Shown here piece after piece: positions 16,050-26,528 of a DNA stretch of 64,000 nucleotides. The translations under genes were made by a program, and so were the position numbers. The stretch comes from Pseudomonas sp. A-RE-19 (GTDB lineage Bacteria > Pseudomonadota > Gammaproteobacteria > Pseudomonadales > Pseudomonadaceae). The notes under the pieces were generated by a model. It saw only the letters and a program-made list of their open reading frames with translations. It was not told the origin of the DNA and ran no database searches. The stretch spans positions 124,001 to 188,000 of the forward strand of contig NZ_JAHBDQ010000011.1 of assembly GCF_019956555.1 (NCBI RefSeq), read 5' to 3'. Every line of letters begins with the position of its first letter. Within the stretch, counting starts at the first letter, position 1.

Positions 16050-16511
16050 CTAAAGCCCCTCGCTGATCGGCAACACATAGTTCTTGAACTCGGTGTCTTC
16101 CTTGAACCCGATGGATTCGTAGGTTTTCTGTGCGACATCGTTGTTGCTGCTGGTGGAAACACGCATGCGTACAGCATTGGTTTCCTTGGCCATTTTTTTC
16201 GCGGTGCGGATCAGGTTATCGGCCACCAGCTGGCGGCGGGCGTCTTCGGCGACGTAAATGTCGTTGAGAATCCATACACGTTTCAGCGAAAGAGACGAAA
16301 AACTCGGATATAACTGACAGAAGCCCAACAGTTTGCTGTTGTCGTCGTCGGGCAGGGCCAGATAGATCACGGATTCCTTGCGTCGCAGGCGTTTTTCGAG
16401 GAACGCCCGGGAGGAGTCCGGGTACGGCAGGGACCCGTAAAACTCGCGATATTTGACGAACAACGGGGTCAGCAGGTCCAAATGTTCGAGGGTCGCTTGA
16501 ATAATCCGCAT
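16050..16511 (-). CDS. GNAT family N-acetyltransferase
   Basis: A 153-residue acetyl-CoA-dependent N-acetyltransferase of unknown substrate. The acetyl-CoA-binding motif A appears as VAEDARRQLVADNLIRTA (about 86-103) after the beta strand WILNDIYV. The later NAVRMRVSTSSNNDVAQKTY segment is typical of motif B. The start is ATG 16511 (MRIIQATLEHLDLL); an in-frame TTG six codons upstream is less likely. It stands between the dedA region and eutC, as in other Pseudomonas, but nothing ties it to ethanolamine use. Confidence 0.85.
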   Translation of the reverse strand: MRIIQATLEHLDLLTPLFVKYREFYGSLPYPDSSRAFLEKRLRRKESVIYLALPDDDNSKLLGFCQLYPSFSSLSLKRVWILNDIYVAEDARRQLVADNLIRTAKKMAKETNAVRMRVSTSSNNDVAQKTYESIGFKEDTEFKNYVLPISEGL

Positions 16512-16623
16512 GGTAGGTCTCGTCTTCAAGTGGCTGTCTTACGTGGTGACGACGACGGGAAACCCTGGCGTCCGTGCATCGATCCTGCCTGAAACCTGAA
16601 TACAAACGCAATGCGGAAACGGT

Positions 16624-17460
16624 TCAGGCATCCGACGGGCTCAGTAGGAAATTACCCTTCAGGTCCACACCTGAGTCCGACTCCAGCGTCTGAACCTGGG
16701 CTTCGTCCTTCAGACTGACCCCTGATAACTGCCGCCGACAGGCTTCACGCATCAAGTACAGCAAACGGTGTGCCGCCATACCGTAACTCAAGCCTTCGAG
16801 CCGGACATTCGAGATGCAGTTGCGATAGGCGTCCGTCAGTCCGACTTTTGGATTATAGGTGAAATACAACCCCAGGCTGTCTGGCGAGCTCAAACCGGGG
16901 CGTTCTCCGATCAGTATCACCACCATTTTTGCACCCAGTAGCTCACCAATCTCGTCAGCCACCGCAACCCGGCCTTGTTCCACCAGAATCACCGGCGACA
17001 GCGACCAGCCCTCAGCGGCTGTCTGTTCTTCCATGCGTGCCAGGAACGGCAAGGTGTGGCGATGAACGGCCAGCGCCGAGAGGCCGTCGGCCACCACCAC
17101 GGCCAGATCCACCCCGCCGGGATGGGCCTGCGCGTGATCGCGCAGTATCCGTGCCGACTCATCATTCAACTTGCGGCCCAGATCGGGGCGCTGCAAATAA
17201 CTGTTTCGGTCCGTGGCGGCACTGTGCAGCAGCAAATGCTCACGTCCACGCTCGCTCAGTTGCGAACTGAGGCCCGCGTGGTCGAAGGGCAGGTGTACCG
17301 CATCCCGGGCCTGTGCGTGGGCATACTGAAAATCCAGTTGCGCGCTGGTGGGCAGGCTGGTGCCGGTGCGACCCAGCGCAATTCGCGCAGGGGTCAGGCG
17401 ACGCAGTTCCAGCAACGGGTTTTGCGGATCGACAGGCGGTTTATCCATCTCAATACTCAT
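16624..17460 (-). CDS. eutC: Ethanolamine ammonia-lyase small (light) subunit
   Basis: The light chain of the adenosylcobalamin-dependent lyase that splits ethanolamine into acetaldehyde and ammonia. At 278 residues it has the usual length. Family stretches include [36 protein letters not shown] and [17 protein letters not shown] 17460 overlaps the eutB stop as ATGA, so its synthesis is coupled to that of the large subunit. This is the last gene of the exaC-eat-eutB-eutC run. No microcompartment shell genes are present, so acetaldehyde is handled freely in the cytoplasm. Confidence 0.96.
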   Translation of the reverse strand: MSIEMDKPPVDPQNPLLELRRLTPARIALGRTGTSLPTSAQLDFQYAHAQARDAVHLPFDHAGLSSQLSERGREHLLLHSAATDRNSYLQRPDLGRKLNDESARILRDHAQAHPGGVDLAVVVADGLSALAVHRHTLPFLARMEEQTAAEGWSLSPVILVEQGRVAVADEIGELLGAKMVVILIGERPGLSSPDSLGLYFTYNPKVGLTDAYRNCISNVRLEGLSYGMAAHRLLYLMREACRRQLSGVSLKDEAQVQTLESDSGVDLKGNFLLSPSDA

Positions 17461-18851
17461 CCCAGTTGCGCCATAGCCTGACGGAAGGCCGCCGGCAGGT
17501 TGTCGCCGAAGTGAATTTTGCCACCTGCCTGGGTAAAGATGCCCATGTTCGCCAGCCATTGCTCAAACTCCGGCGCCGGTTTCAGGCCCAGGGTTTTCCG
17601 GGCGTAGAGAGCGTCGTGGAACGAGGTGGTCTGGTAGTTGAGCATGATGTCGTCGGAGCCGGGGATGCCCATGATGAAGTTGATTCCGGCCACGCCCAGC
17701 AGGGTCAGCAGGGTGTCCATGTCGTCCTGGTCGGCTTCGGCATGGTTGGTGTAACAGATATCGCAACCCATGGGCACGCCCAGGAGTTTGCCGCAGAAGT
17801 GATCTTCGAGACCGGCGCGGATGATCTGTTTGCCGTTGTAGAGGTATTCCGGGCCGATGAAACCTACGACGGTGTTCACCAGAAACGGTTTGAAATGGCG
17901 CGCCACGGCATAGGCGCGGGTTTCGCAGGTCTGTTGATCGAGGCCGTGGTGGGCGTTGGCCGACAACGCGCTGCCCTGACCGGTCTCGAAATACATCAGG
18001 TTTTGGCCCAGTGTGCCGCGATTCAGGCTCAAGCCTGCTTCATAGCCTTCCTGCAAGACGTTGAGGTTGATACCGAAACTCGCGTTGGCCGCTTCGGTGC
18101 CGGCAATCGACTGGAACACCAGGTCCAGCGGAACACCGCGATTGACCGCCTCAATGGAGGTGGTGACGTGGGTCAAGACGCAGGCCTGGGTCGGAATGTC
18201 ATAGCGCTGGATGATCGCATCGAGCATTTCCAGCATGGCGCAGATCGAAGCGATGCTGTCGGTGGCCGGGTTGATGCCGATCATCGCGTCGCCGTTGCCG
18301 TACAGCAGGCCGTCGAGAATGCTCGCGGCGATGCCGGCCGGTTCATCGGTGGGGTGATTGGGTTGCAGGCGCGTCGAGAGTCGGCCGCGCAGGCCCAGGG
18401 TGCCGCGGAATTTCGTGACCACGCGGATTTTCTGTGCCACCAGCACCAGATCCTGCACGCGCATGATCTTCGACACGGCGGCGGCCATTTCCGGGGTCAG
18501 GCCGGGAGCCAGGGCACGCAGGCTCTGTTCGTCAGCCGCATCGCTGAGCAGCCAGTCACGGAAGCCGCCGACGGTTAGGTGGCTGACCACAGCGAACGCT
18601 TGCTTGTCATGGGTATCGATGATCAGTCGGGTGACTTCATCGGTCTCGTAAGGAATCAGCACTTCCTGCAGGAAGTGAGTCAGCGGAATGTCAGCCAGGG
18701 CCATCTGCGCGGCCACGCGCTCGCCGTCGTTGAGCGCGGCAACGCCGGCCAGGAAATCCCCGGAACGCGCCGGGCTGGCTTTGGCCATGACGTCCTTGAG
18801 GCTGTCGAAGCGGTAGGTCTGGGCGCCGACGGTATGGGCAAATGCGGCCAT
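17457..18851 (-). CDS. eutB: Ethanolamine ammonia-lyase large (heavy) subunit
   Basis: A 464-residue catalytic chain, a TIM barrel that binds ethanolamine and the B12 cofactor with EutC. Recognisable blocks are [53 protein letters not shown] and [16 protein letters not shown]. Length and N-terminus ([15 protein letters not shown]) match homologues. It overlaps eutC by four bases. A REP pair separates it from the permease gene upstream. Nitrogen and carbon supply through ethanolamine depends on external or locally made B12. Confidence 0.97.
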   Translation of the reverse strand: MAAFAHTVGAQTYRFDSLKDVMAKASPARSGDFLAGVAALNDGERVAAQMALADIPLTHFLQEVLIPYETDEVTRLIIDTHDKQAFAVVSHLTVGGFRDWLLSDAADEQSLRALAPGLTPEMAAAVSKIMRVQDLVLVAQKIRVVTKFRGTLGLRGRLSTRLQPNHPTDEPAGIAASILDGLLYGNGDAMIGINPATDSIASICAMLEMLDAIIQRYDIPTQACVLTHVTTSIEAVNRGVPLDLVFQSIAGTEAANASFGINLNVLQEGYEAGLSLNRGTLGQNLMYFETGQGSALSANAHHGLDQQTCETRAYAVARHFKPFLVNTVVGFIGPEYLYNGKQIIRAGLEDHFCGKLLGVPMGCDICYTNHAEADQDDMDTLLTLLGVAGINFIMGIPGSDDIMLNYQTTSFHDALYARKTLGLKPAPEFEQWLANMGIFTQAGGKIHFGDNLPAAFRQAMAQLG

Positions 18852-18880
18852 GGGACGGTGTCCTCCTGATTAAATGATGA

Positions 18881-18974
18881 CCTGTAGGAGCGAGGCTAGC
18901 CCGCGAAGGCCATGACGCGATTTTCCTGATGCACCGCGTTATCGTTCTTCGCGGGCAAGCCTCGCTCCTACAGG
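18881..18974. repeat. Paired REP element, GTAGGAGCGAGGC family
   Basis: Inverted copies CCTGTAGGAGCGAGGCTAGC and TTGCCCGCGAAG complement-type arms (GCGGGCAAGCCTCGCTCCTA) about 40 bases apart, between the permease and eutB. Confidence 0.9.
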
Positions 18975-19034
18975 ATGGGGTTGCCGACCCCAAATAGGGC
19001 GTGCGCCAAGCGACAGGCCCGGCGCCGGTGCAAC

Positions 19035-20405
19035 TCAGACGCCCTCGAGCATCGCATCCGCCGGCGCGTCGGAACGCTGCTTGGCCGTCAGTTGGAAATA
19101 CAGGTAACCGGCCGCCATGAACCCGAGGAACACACACCCGATCAAGGTGTTGAACCAAGCCATCGCCACCAGGCATACCACGGCCAGAAACAGCGCGATC
19201 CCCGGTACGATCGGGTAGCCCGGTGCACGGAAGGTGCGTTCCAGGTTCGGCTCGGTTTTACGCAATTTGAACAGGCTCAGCATACTGATGATGTACATCA
19301 CGATAGCGCCGAATACCGACATGGTGATCATCGCTGCCGTCAGTGTCATGCCTTGCAGGTTGACCAGGCCATCGCTGTAGATCGCTGCGATGCCGATCAC
19401 GCCGCCGGCCAGAATCGCCCGGTGCGGCGTCTGGAACCGCGAGAGTTTGGCCAGGCCTTTGGGCAGGTAACCGGCGCGAGCCAGGGCGAAGAACTGTCGC
19501 GAATAGCCAAGAATGATCCCGTGGAAGCTCGCCACCAGACCGAACAGACCGATCCAGACCAGCATGTGCATCCAGCTCGAATTGTTACCGACCACGGCTT
19601 TCATCGCTTGAGGCAGCGGGTCGTTGATGTTCGACAGTTGGCGCCAGTCGCCGACGCCGCCAGCCATCACCATGACGCCGATGGCCAGGAACACCAGGGT
19701 CAGAATGCCGCTGACGTAGGCCTTGGGAATTGTGCGTTTCGGATCCTTGGCTTCCTCGGCGGCCATGGCCGCGCCTTCAATGGCGAGAAAGAACCAGATC
19801 GCGAAAGGGATTGCCGCAAAGATGCCAGGAATCGAGGCCATGGTGAACTCATTGGAGCCCGACCAGCCGTTCAGCACGAAGTTACTGAAGCTGAAGCCCG
19901 GTGCAACCACGCCCATGAACACCAGCAATTCGGCGACCGCCAGCACGGTGACCACCAATTCGAAGGTGGCGGCGATGCTCACGCCGAGGATATTCAAGCC
20001 CATGAACACGAAATAGGCGCCGACAGCGGCGATCTTCGGGTCCAGTTCCGGGTATTGCACGTTGAGGTAGGCGCCGATGGCCATGGCAATCGCCGGTGGT
20101 GCAAAGACGAATTCGATCAGGGTGGCAATGCCGGCGATCAGTCCGCCTTTTTCACCGAAGGCCCGACGGCTGTAGGCAAACGGCCCGCCAGCGTGGGGAA
20201 TGGCGGTGGTCAATTCGGTGAAACTGAAGATGAAACAGGTGTACATCGTCGCCACCATCAGGGCGGTGACGAGAAAACCCAGGGTGCCTGCGGTGCCCCA
20301 GCCATAACTCCAGCCGAAGTACTCGCCGGAAATCACCAGGCCGACGGCAATGCCCCATAGATGCAGGGTGCCGAGTGTGGGTTTGAGCTGTGTAGTAGAA
20401 GTCAT
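19035..20405 (-). CDS. eat: Ethanolamine permease (APC superfamily)
   Basis: A 456-residue inner-membrane transporter with about 12 hydrophobic segments and the amino acid/polyamine/organocation permease fold. Family-typical pieces are LGTLHLWGIAVGLVISGEYFGW turned into glycine-rich TM1, IPHAGGPFAYSRRAFG and EGAAMAAEEAKDPKRTIPKA. The substrate is inferred from its position between acetaldehyde dehydrogenase and ammonia-lyase genes and from resemblance to ethanolamine permeases. It starts 216 bases after the dehydrogenase, with a REP pair in the gap. Confidence 0.93.
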   Translation of the reverse strand: MTSTTQLKPTLGTLHLWGIAVGLVISGEYFGWSYGWGTAGTLGFLVTALMVATMYTCFIFSFTELTTAIPHAGGPFAYSRRAFGEKGGLIAGIATLIEFVFAPPAIAMAIGAYLNVQYPELDPKIAAVGAYFVFMGLNILGVSIAATFELVVTVLAVAELLVFMGVVAPGFSFSNFVLNGWSGSNEFTMASIPGIFAAIPFAIWFFLAIEGAAMAAEEAKDPKRTIPKAYVSGILTLVFLAIGVMVMAGGVGDWRQLSNINDPLPQAMKAVVGNNSSWMHMLVWIGLFGLVASFHGIILGYSRQFFALARAGYLPKGLAKLSRFQTPHRAILAGGVIGIAAIYSDGLVNLQGMTLTAAMITMSVFGAIVMYIISMLSLFKLRKTEPNLERTFRAPGYPIVPGIALFLAVVCLVAMAWFNTLIGCVFLGFMAAGYLYFQLTAKQRSDAPADAMLEGV

Positions 20406-20529
20406 AAGTCCTCTCTGTCTTTTTTATTGTTTGATCTGTTGGACTTTCGGGTATGGCGTTTTCGTGTGGTACGGGCACGCAAAGCCCGTGCCAGAGCAGC
20501 AGGGCTATGTAGGGTGTGTCAGTGGAGGC

Positions 20530-20600
20530 GCCTTCGCTGGCAAGCCATGCTCCTACAGATCACTGATACCTGTAGGAGCGAGGCTTGCCCGCGAAAGCCG
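20530..20600. repeat. Paired REP element, GTAGGAGCGAGGC family (one arm diverged)
   Basis: Left arm CCTTCGCTGGCAAGCCATGC, right arm CTGTAGGAGCGAGGCTTGCC, separated by 11 bases. The left arm has several changes from the consensus. Confidence 0.8.
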
Positions 20601-20620
20601 TTACGCGCTATCGCGACGAG

Positions 20621-22141
20621 TTAGAAGAAGCCCAGCGGATTGATGTCGTAGCTCACCAGCAGGTTCTTGGTCTGCTGATAGTGGTCGAGCATCATTTTGT
20701 GGGTTTCACGCCCGACGCCGGACTTCTTGTAACCGCCAAACGCGGCGTGCGCCGGGTACAGGTGGTAGCAGTTGGTCCACACGCGACCGGCCTTGATGGC
20801 GCGGCCCATGCGGTAGGCGCGGTTGATGTCGCGGGTCCAGAGGCCGGCACCCAGGCCGAACTCGGTGTCGTTGGCGATGGCCAGGGCTTCGGCTTCGTCC
20901 TTGAAGGTGGTGATGCTCACCACCGGGCCGAAGATTTCTTCCTGAAACACGCGCATTTTGTTGGTGCCCTTGAGCAGGGTCGGCTGGATGTAATACCCGG
21001 TCGCCAGGTTGCCCTCGAGTTTTTCTACCTTGCCGCCGGTCAGCAGCTCGGCGCCTTCGCCCTTGGCGATTTCCAGGTACGAAAGGATTTTGTCGAATTG
21101 CTGCTCGGACGCCTGGGCGCCGACCATGGTGTCGGTGTCCAGCGGGTCGCCACGTTTGATCTGCAGGACTTTGTTCATGACCACTTTCATGAACTCGTCG
21201 TAGATCGATTCCTGCACCAGGGCGCGGGATGGGCAGGTGCAGACTTCACCCTGGTTGAAGAACGCCAGCACCAGGCCTTCGGCGGCTTTCTCGATGAACG
21301 TCGGCTCGGCTTGCATGATGTCTTCGAAGAAGATGTTCGGCGACTTGCCACCCAGCTCCACGGTGGACGGAATGATGTTTTCGGCGGCGCATTTCATGAT
21401 GTGCGAGCCGACCGGGGTCGAGCCGGTGAAGGCGATCTTGGCGATGCGCTTGCTGGTGGCCAGGGCTTCCCCGGCTTCTTTGCCGAAGCCTTGCACTACG
21501 TTGAGTACGCCGGGTGGCAGCAGGTCGCCGATCAGCTCCATGAGCACGGTAATGCCCAGCGGTGTTTGCTCGGCCGGTTTAAGGACCACGCAGTTACCGG
21601 CGGCCAGGGCCGGGGCGAGTTTCCAGGCGGCCATCAGAATCGGGAAGTTCCACGGAATGATCTGCCCGACCACGCCCAGCGGTTCATGGATGTGATAGGC
21701 CACGGTGTTGCCGTCGATCTCGGCGGCGCTGCCTTCCTGCGCGCGGATGCAACCGGCGAAGTAGCGGAAATGGTCGGCGGCCAGCGGAATGTCGGCATTG
21801 AGGGTTTCGCGCACGGCCTTGCCGTTGTCCCAGGATTCGGTGATCGCCAGCAGTTCCAGGTTCTGTTCGATGCGATCGGCGATTTTCAGCAGCACCAGCG
21901 AGCGTGCCTGGGCGGACGTGGCGCCCCAGGCATCGGCGGCGGCATGGGCAGCGTCCAGGGCTTTGTCGATGTCTTCAGCCGTGGAGCGCGGGAATTCGGC
22001 AATCGGTTGGCCATTCACTGGCGAAGTATTGGTGAAGTACTGACCTTTGACAGGCGCGACGAACTCGCCGCCGATGTAGTTACCGTATTTGCTCTTGAAC
22101 GAAACGATAGCGCCTTCAGTACCGGGGTGAGCGTAACGCAT
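20621..22141 (-). CDS. exaC: NAD-dependent aldehyde dehydrogenase, acetaldehyde-oxidising
   Basis: A 506-residue enzyme that oxidises the acetaldehyde produced from ethanolamine to acetate. The catalytic cysteine lies in [13 protein letters not shown] (about residues 297-309) and the catalytic glutamate in [13 protein letters not shown]. The glycine-rich NAD site is [13 protein letters not shown] chose ATG 22141 because GGAGAAATC precedes it and [20 protein letters not shown] matches ExaC-type proteins. It is first in the eut gene run, with a sigma-54 promoter 64-79 bases upstream of the start, facing the activator gene. Confidence 0.95.
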   Translation of the reverse strand: MRYAHPGTEGAIVSFKSKYGNYIGGEFVAPVKGQYFTNTSPVNGQPIAEFPRSTAEDIDKALDAAHAAADAWGATSAQARSLVLLKIADRIEQNLELLAITESWDNGKAVRETLNADIPLAADHFRYFAGCIRAQEGSAAEIDGNTVAYHIHEPLGVVGQIIPWNFPILMAAWKLAPALAAGNCVVLKPAEQTPLGITVLMELIGDLLPPGVLNVVQGFGKEAGEALATSKRIAKIAFTGSTPVGSHIMKCAAENIIPSTVELGGKSPNIFFEDIMQAEPTFIEKAAEGLVLAFFNQGEVCTCPSRALVQESIYDEFMKVVMNKVLQIKRGDPLDTDTMVGAQASEQQFDKILSYLEIAKGEGAELLTGGKVEKLEGNLATGYYIQPTLLKGTNKMRVFQEEIFGPVVSITTFKDEAEALAIANDTEFGLGAGLWTRDINRAYRMGRAIKAGRVWTNCYHLYPAHAAFGGYKKSGVGRETHKMMLDHYQQTKNLLVSYDINPLGFF

Positions 22142-22204
22142 GATGATTTCTCCTTGGCTTTTGTACTTATAAGAGAGGCGCATGTGCGCTTGCTATAAGC
22201 GTAG

Positions 22205-22220
22205 AGCAAAGGTCGGGCCA
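22205..22220 (-). promoter_or_regulatory. Sigma-54 (-24/-12) promoter of the ethanolamine genes
   Basis: On the minus strand TGGCCCGACCTTTGCT. The consensus is TGGCACG-N4-TTGCT, with only one difference and exact spacing of the GG and GC pairs. The adjacent divergent gene encodes a sigma-54 activator. Confidence 0.75.
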
Positions 22221-22294
22221 CTGCCTTGCAGGTCAGGTAAATCAAGGCCTTGCGCGTTTTTTGTCAGACGGATTGGCGGCGTTTGTGACGCTTG

Positions 22295-22323
22295 CGGTAC
22301 AGCCCGGGTGACACTTTGTACCG
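22295..22323. promoter_or_regulatory. Inverted repeat CGGTACA-N15-TGTACCG, candidate activator binding site
   Basis: A perfect 7-base palindromic pair lying 75-118 bases upstream of the sigma-54 promoter, a normal distance for an enhancer. Nearby half-site-like TGTGAC and TGTGGCACA words may extend it. The protein bound is inferred from gene context. Confidence 0.5.
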
Positions 22324-22469
22324 TCTGTGGCACAACCTGTGACCGGCCGGTCTTGCCAGCATTGCAATGCACGCCGGGCTGGAGGATGCTCGGTGCTCTT
22401 TACACACCTTTGATGGCAGCCGCATACCCTGTAGGGGCGGTGTAAACCGCTCGGGGAGAATAATAAGAA

Positions 22470-24383
22470 ATGCACGACAACCATTTGAGTCGCCATGCCC
22501 AGCAAGTGTTGACCGTGACCCAGGGTAAATCCCACCTGCACGGTCCCGGCAGCGACCCGTCCATTGCCCGCTCCTGGCTGCGTTGTCTTGAGGACTATCA
22601 CCTCGACCCGGCCCTGACCATGGCGCCGACGGTGCTGGAGCATGGCCGTGTGCTGGAAAGCCGCGAACGCTTGCAGCAAGTGCTGCAGATCGCCGGCAAC
22701 GAAATGACCAGCCTCCACCAGCAACTTTCCGGTGCCGGCCACGCGGTGCTGCTGACTGACGCCCGCGGGGTGATCCTCAACTGCGTCACCGCGCCCGCCG
22801 AACGGAAGATTTTCGAGCGCGCCGGCCTTTGGCTGGGTGCCGACTGGAGCGAAGCCTGCGAAGGCACCAACGGTATCGGCACCTGCCTGGTGGAGCGCCA
22901 GTCCCTGACCATCCATCAGGACGAACATTTTCGCGGCCGTCATACCGGCCTGACTTGCTCGGCGAGCCCGGTGTTCGACCCTCATGGCGAGCTGCTGGCG
23001 GTGCTCGACGTGTCTTCGGCGCGTCACGAGGTTTCGCGTCAGAGCCAGTTCCACACGATGGCCCTGGTCAATCTGTCGGCGAAGATGATCGAGAGCTGCT
23101 ATTTCCTGCGTTACTTCGACAATCAATGGCTGCTGCGTTTTCACTTGCAGGCCGAATCCGTCGGGCTGTTCAGCGAAGGGTTGCTGGCGTTCGACGGAGA
23201 GGGGCGGATCAGCGCGGTCAATCAGAGCGCGCTGAACCTGCTGGGGCATATTCGCGGCGGCCTGTTGGGCAAACCGGTGGAGGCGTTTTTCGACTGCTCA
23301 CTGGATGAACTGCTTGGCCGCGCGAGCCTTGGTGCCAGCGCCAGTTGGCCGTTGCGCACCCGTGACGGGCGGCGGCTGTTTGCCGTGTTGCGCGGGCAGC
23401 CGCGCAGTATTCCGGTGCCGGTGGTGCAAAGCCCTGCAGTGGTCGAGCGTCCTCGACTGTCAGGCATTTGCCTGGGCGATGCCGCGTTGCAGGAGGATTT
23501 CCGCAAGGCCTTGCGCGTGTTTGAACGGGACGTGCCCTTGCTGATCAACGGCGAAACCGGTTCCGGCAAGGAAGCCTTCGCCAAGGCCGTGCATCAGGCC
23601 AGTCAACGTTCAGAAAGAACGTTCGTCGCCCTCAATTGCGCGGCGATTCCCGAAAGCCTGATCGAGAGCGAACTGTTCGGTTATCGCGGCGGCAGCTTCA
23701 CCGGTGCCCGCAAGGAGGGCATGCGCGGCAAGTTGCAGCAGGCCGATGGCGGGACTTTATTCCTCGATGAAATCGGTGACATGCCGCTGAGCATGCAGAC
23801 CCGGCTATTAAGAGTGCTGGAAGACCGTCAGGTGGTACCGATTGGCGGTGAGCCGGAGTCGGTCAATGTGCGGATCATCAGCGCCACTCACCGCAATCTG
23901 CTTGAAAGGGTGCAGGACGGCAGTTTCCGCGAAGATTTGTATTACCGGCTCAATGGGCTGGAGGTCGCATTGCCGGCGTTGCGTGAACGTTCTGATAAAT
24001 CGCAGTTGCTCGACTTTTTGCTCGCTGAAGAGGCGGGCGGGGAGACGGTGCTGATCGATGCTCCGGCGCGGCAGGCCTTGCTGGATTTTGCCTGGCCGGG
24101 GAACGTGCGGCAGTTGCGCAATGTGCTGCGCACGTTGGCGGCGCTGTGCGACGGCGGGCGGATCGGGCTGGGGGATTTGCCGGCGATGATTCGCCAGGCT
24201 CGGCCGGTGACCGTGTCGGCGGTTGAGGAACCGTCCGAGTACCCGCTGGACGATGCCGAGCGGTTGGCGTTGCTGACGGTGCTGGAGCAGCAGCGCTGGC
24301 ACATGACCCACACCGCCGAACAGCTGGGCGTCAGCCGTAATACGCTTTATAGAAAGCTGCGCAAACACGGTATCGCCCGTTAG
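22470..24383 (+). CDS. eatR: Sigma-54-dependent enhancer-binding activator of ethanolamine catabolism
   Basis: A 637-residue AcoR-type regulator. An N-terminal GAF-like sensing region (with EGTNGIGTCLVERQSL and FRGRHTGLTCSASPVFDPHG, about 130-175) is followed by a PAS-like segment and an AAA+ domain. The AAA+ domain has Walker A GETGSGKEA (about 360-368), a GAFTGA-loop variant GSFTGA (about 408-413) and Walker B GTLFLDEIGD. A Fis-type helix-turn-helix ends the protein (TAEQLGVSRNTLYRKLRKHG). It is divergent from exaC-eat-eutBC. The P. aeruginosa orthologue in the same place is known as EatR. Confidence 0.9.
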   Translation: MHDNHLSRHAQQVLTVTQGKSHLHGPGSDPSIARSWLRCLEDYHLDPALTMAPTVLEHGRVLESRERLQQVLQIAGNEMTSLHQQLSGAGHAVLLTDARGVILNCVTAPAERKIFERAGLWLGADWSEACEGTNGIGTCLVERQSLTIHQDEHFRGRHTGLTCSASPVFDPHGELLAVLDVSSARHEVSRQSQFHTMALVNLSAKMIESCYFLRYFDNQWLLRFHLQAESVGLFSEGLLAFDGEGRISAVNQSALNLLGHIRGGLLGKPVEAFFDCSLDELLGRASLGASASWPLRTRDGRRLFAVLRGQPRSIPVPVVQSPAVVERPRLSGICLGDAALQEDFRKALRVFERDVPLLINGETGSGKEAFAKAVHQASQRSERTFVALNCAAIPESLIESELFGYRGGSFTGARKEGMRGKLQQADGGTLFLDEIGDMPLSMQTRLLRVLEDRQVVPIGGEPESVNVRIISATHRNLLERVQDGSFREDLYYRLNGLEVALPALRERSDKSQLLDFLLAEEAGGETVLIDAPARQALLDFAWPGNVRQLRNVLRTLAALCDGGRIGLGDLPAMIRQARPVTVSAVEEPSEYPLDDAERLALLTVLEQQRWHMTHTAEQLGVSRNTLYRKLRKHGIAR

Positions 24384-24398
24384 GTACACCATACCCCC

Positions 24399-24471
24399 GT
24401 AGGAGCGAGGCTTGCCCGCGAAGCTTTTGGCGTACTTGAGGACGCCTTCGCGGGCAAGCCTCGCTCCTACA
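24399..24471. repeat. Paired REP element, GTAGGAGCGAGGC family
   Basis: GTAGGAGCGAGGCTTGCCCG and its inverted copy separated by about 20 bases, just after the activator gene. Confidence 0.92.
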
Positions 24472-24549
24472 AAGGCTGTGGTCTTGAAACACAAGGTGCG
24501 ATTTTCCCCTCCCTACGCTAACCTGCGGCCATGTTTTACGAGGTCGACT

Positions 24550-25899
24550 ATGCACATTCATATTCTTGGTATTTGCGGCACTTTCATGGGTTCGATGGCG
24601 GTTCTGGCCAAAGAGCTCGGCCATCACGTGACCGGCTCCGATGCCAACGTCTATCCACCGATGAGCACTCAGCTGCAAGCCCAGGGCATTGAGTTGACCC
24701 AAGGTTACGACCCGGCGCAGCTCGATCCGGCCCCGGACCTGGTGGTGATCGGTAATGCCATGTCCCGCGGTAACCCGGCCGTCGAATACGTGCTGAATAA
24801 AGGTCTGCCGTATGTCTCTGGCCCGCAATGGCTGGCGGATCACGTATTGCAAGGCCGCTGGGTACTGGCCGTCGCCGGCACTCACGGCAAGACCACCACC
24901 AGCAGCATGCTCGCCTGGGTCCTGGAACATGCGGGCATGAGCCCGGGTTTCCTGATCGGCGGCGTTCCGCAGAATTTCTCGGTGTCGGCGCGTCTGGGCG
25001 GCACGCCGTTTTTCGTGATCGAAGCCGACGAATACGACAGCGCGTTCTTCGACAAGCGCTCCAAGTTCGTCCATTACCGCCCGCGCACGGCGATCCTGAA
25101 CAATCTTGAGTTCGATCACGCCGACATCTTCCCCGATCTGCCAGCCATCGAGCGGCAGTTCCACCATTTGGTGCGGACCATCCCGAGCGAAGGCCTGGTG
25201 ATCCATCCGACCACTGAGCCGGCCTTGCAGCGTGTTATCGACATGGGCTGCTGGACGCCGGTGCAAACCACCGGTGCGGGCGGTCAGTGGCAGGTCAAAC
25301 TGCTCAGCGAAGACGGTTCGAAGTTCGAAGTGATGTTCGAGGGTGTCGCTCAAGGCGTGGTCGAGTGGGACATGACCGGTCAACACAACGTCGCCAACGC
25401 CTTGGCCACCTTGGCCGCCGCGCGTCACGTCGGCGTGGTGCCGTCGATGGGCATTGAGGCACTGAGCGCGTTCAAAAGCGTGAAGCGCCGAATGGAAAAA
25501 GTTGCGGAAGTGCGTGGCATCACGATTTACGACGACTTCGCTCATCACCCGACCGCCATCGCCACCACCCTGGACGGTCTGCGCAAACGCATTGGCGACG
25601 CGCCCTTGATCGCGATCATCGAGCCGCGCTCCAACTCCATGAAGCTCGGCGCTCACCGCGATGGCTTGCCGGAGAGCGTGGTCGATGCCGATCAGGTGAT
25701 CTGGTATTCGCCGGCCAACCTCGGTTGGGATCTGGGCGCCACTGCGGCGTTGTGCACCGTGCCGTCGATTGTCAGCGATTCGCTGGAAGGCATCATCGAG
25801 CGCGTGAAGAGCCAGGCCCAGCCCGGCACGCACGTGGTGATCATGAGCAACGGCGGCTTCGGCGGTCTGCACGGCAAACTGGCCGAGGCGCTGCAATGA
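24550..25899 (+). CDS. mpl: UDP-N-acetylmuramate:L-alanyl-gamma-D-glutamyl-meso-diaminopimelate ligase
   Basis: A 449-residue Mur-ligase-family enzyme that recycles murein tripeptide by joining it to UDP-MurNAc. The N-terminal [20 protein letters not shown] is the nucleotide-sugar fold. The ATP site is [19 protein letters not shown] (about 111-129), and [16 protein letters not shown] and [10 protein letters not shown] are Mpl signatures. The start is ATG 24550; an open frame upstream runs into REP sequence and is not coding. Its stop overlaps the ubiX start (ATGA), so the two are coupled. Confidence 0.96.
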   Translation: MHIHILGICGTFMGSMAVLAKELGHHVTGSDANVYPPMSTQLQAQGIELTQGYDPAQLDPAPDLVVIGNAMSRGNPAVEYVLNKGLPYVSGPQWLADHVLQGRWVLAVAGTHGKTTTSSMLAWVLEHAGMSPGFLIGGVPQNFSVSARLGGTPFFVIEADEYDSAFFDKRSKFVHYRPRTAILNNLEFDHADIFPDLPAIERQFHHLVRTIPSEGLVIHPTTEPALQRVIDMGCWTPVQTTGAGGQWQVKLLSEDGSKFEVMFEGVAQGVVEWDMTGQHNVANALATLAAARHVGVVPSMGIEALSAFKSVKRRMEKVAEVRGITIYDDFAHHPTAIATTLDGLRKRIGDAPLIAIIEPRSNSMKLGAHRDGLPESVVDADQVIWYSPANLGWDLGATAALCTVPSIVSDSLEGIIERVKSQAQPGTHVVIMSNGGFGGLHGKLAEALQ

Positions 25900-26528
25900 A
25901 CAACGGCCCGGAACGCATCACACTGGCGATGACCGGCGCTTCGGGTGCCCAGTACGGCTTGCGTCTGCTCGACTGCCTGGTGCGCGAAGACCGCGAAGTG
26001 CACTTCCTGATCTCCAAGGCCGCGCAACTGGTGATGGCCACCGAGACCGATGTCTCGCTGCCGTCCAAACCGCAAATGATGCAGGCCTTCCTCACTGAAT
26101 ACACCGGCGCTGCTGCCGGGCAGATTCGGGTGTATGGCAAGGAAGACTGGATGTCGCCGGTGGCTTCGGGTTCTGGCTCGCCAGCGGCGATGGTGGTGGT
26201 GCCGTGTTCCACGGGGACCTTGTCGGCTATCGCGACCGGGGCCTGCAACAACTTGATCGAACGGGCTGCCGACGTGACCTTGAAGGAGCGTCGCCAGCTG
26301 ATTCTGGTGCCGCGCGAGGCGCCGTATTCGAGCATTCATCTGGAGCACATGCTCAAGCTGTCGAACATGGGCGTGACCATTCTGCCGGCGTCGCCGGGCT
26401 TCTATCACCAGCCACAGACCATCGATGACTTGATCGACTTCGTCGTGGCGCGAATTCTCAACTGTTTGAACATCCCGCAAGACATGCTGCCGCGTTGGGG
26501 CGAGCACCATTTGAGCAGCGATGAATAA
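25896..26528 (+). CDS. ubiX: UbiX flavin prenyltransferase
   Basis: A 210-residue enzyme that makes prenylated FMN, the cofactor of UbiD decarboxylase in ubiquinone synthesis. The FMN-binding [16 protein letters not shown] is at about residues 14-29. [19 protein letters not shown] and [16 protein letters not shown] are family hallmarks, with a C-terminal [23 protein letters not shown] 25896 overlaps the mpl stop by four bases. The following lipoprotein gene overlaps its last eight bases, so all three are likely one transcript. Confidence 0.96.
   Translation: MNNGPERITLAMTGASGAQYGLRLLDCLVREDREVHFLISKAAQLVMATETDVSLPSKPQMMQAFLTEYTGAAAGQIRVYGKEDWMSPVASGSGSPAAMVVVPCSTGTLSAIATGACNNLIERAADVTLKERRQLILVPREAPYSSIHLEHMLKLSNMGVTILPASPGFYHQPQTIDDLIDFVVARILNCLNIPQDMLPRWGEHHLSSDE

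Noticed and set aside
16624..17559. Longer eutC reading frame
   Set aside because: The additional 33 residues lie inside eutB; the ATGA overlap at 17457-17460 marks the real start.
20473..20500. Hairpin ACGGGC ... GCCCGT upstream of the permease gene
   Set aside because: The stem is only six pairs and there is no T run in the right place; too weak to call a terminator or riboswitch.
20585..22198. 537-codon frame antisense to the aldehyde dehydrogenase
   Set aside because: Long antisense frames are expected from high GC at third positions; the sense frame has all ALDH motifs.
24399..24549. Upstream extension of mpl by 46 codons
   Set aside because: The added sequence is a REP element and the extra residues are unlike any Mpl; ATG 24550 matches the family N-terminus.
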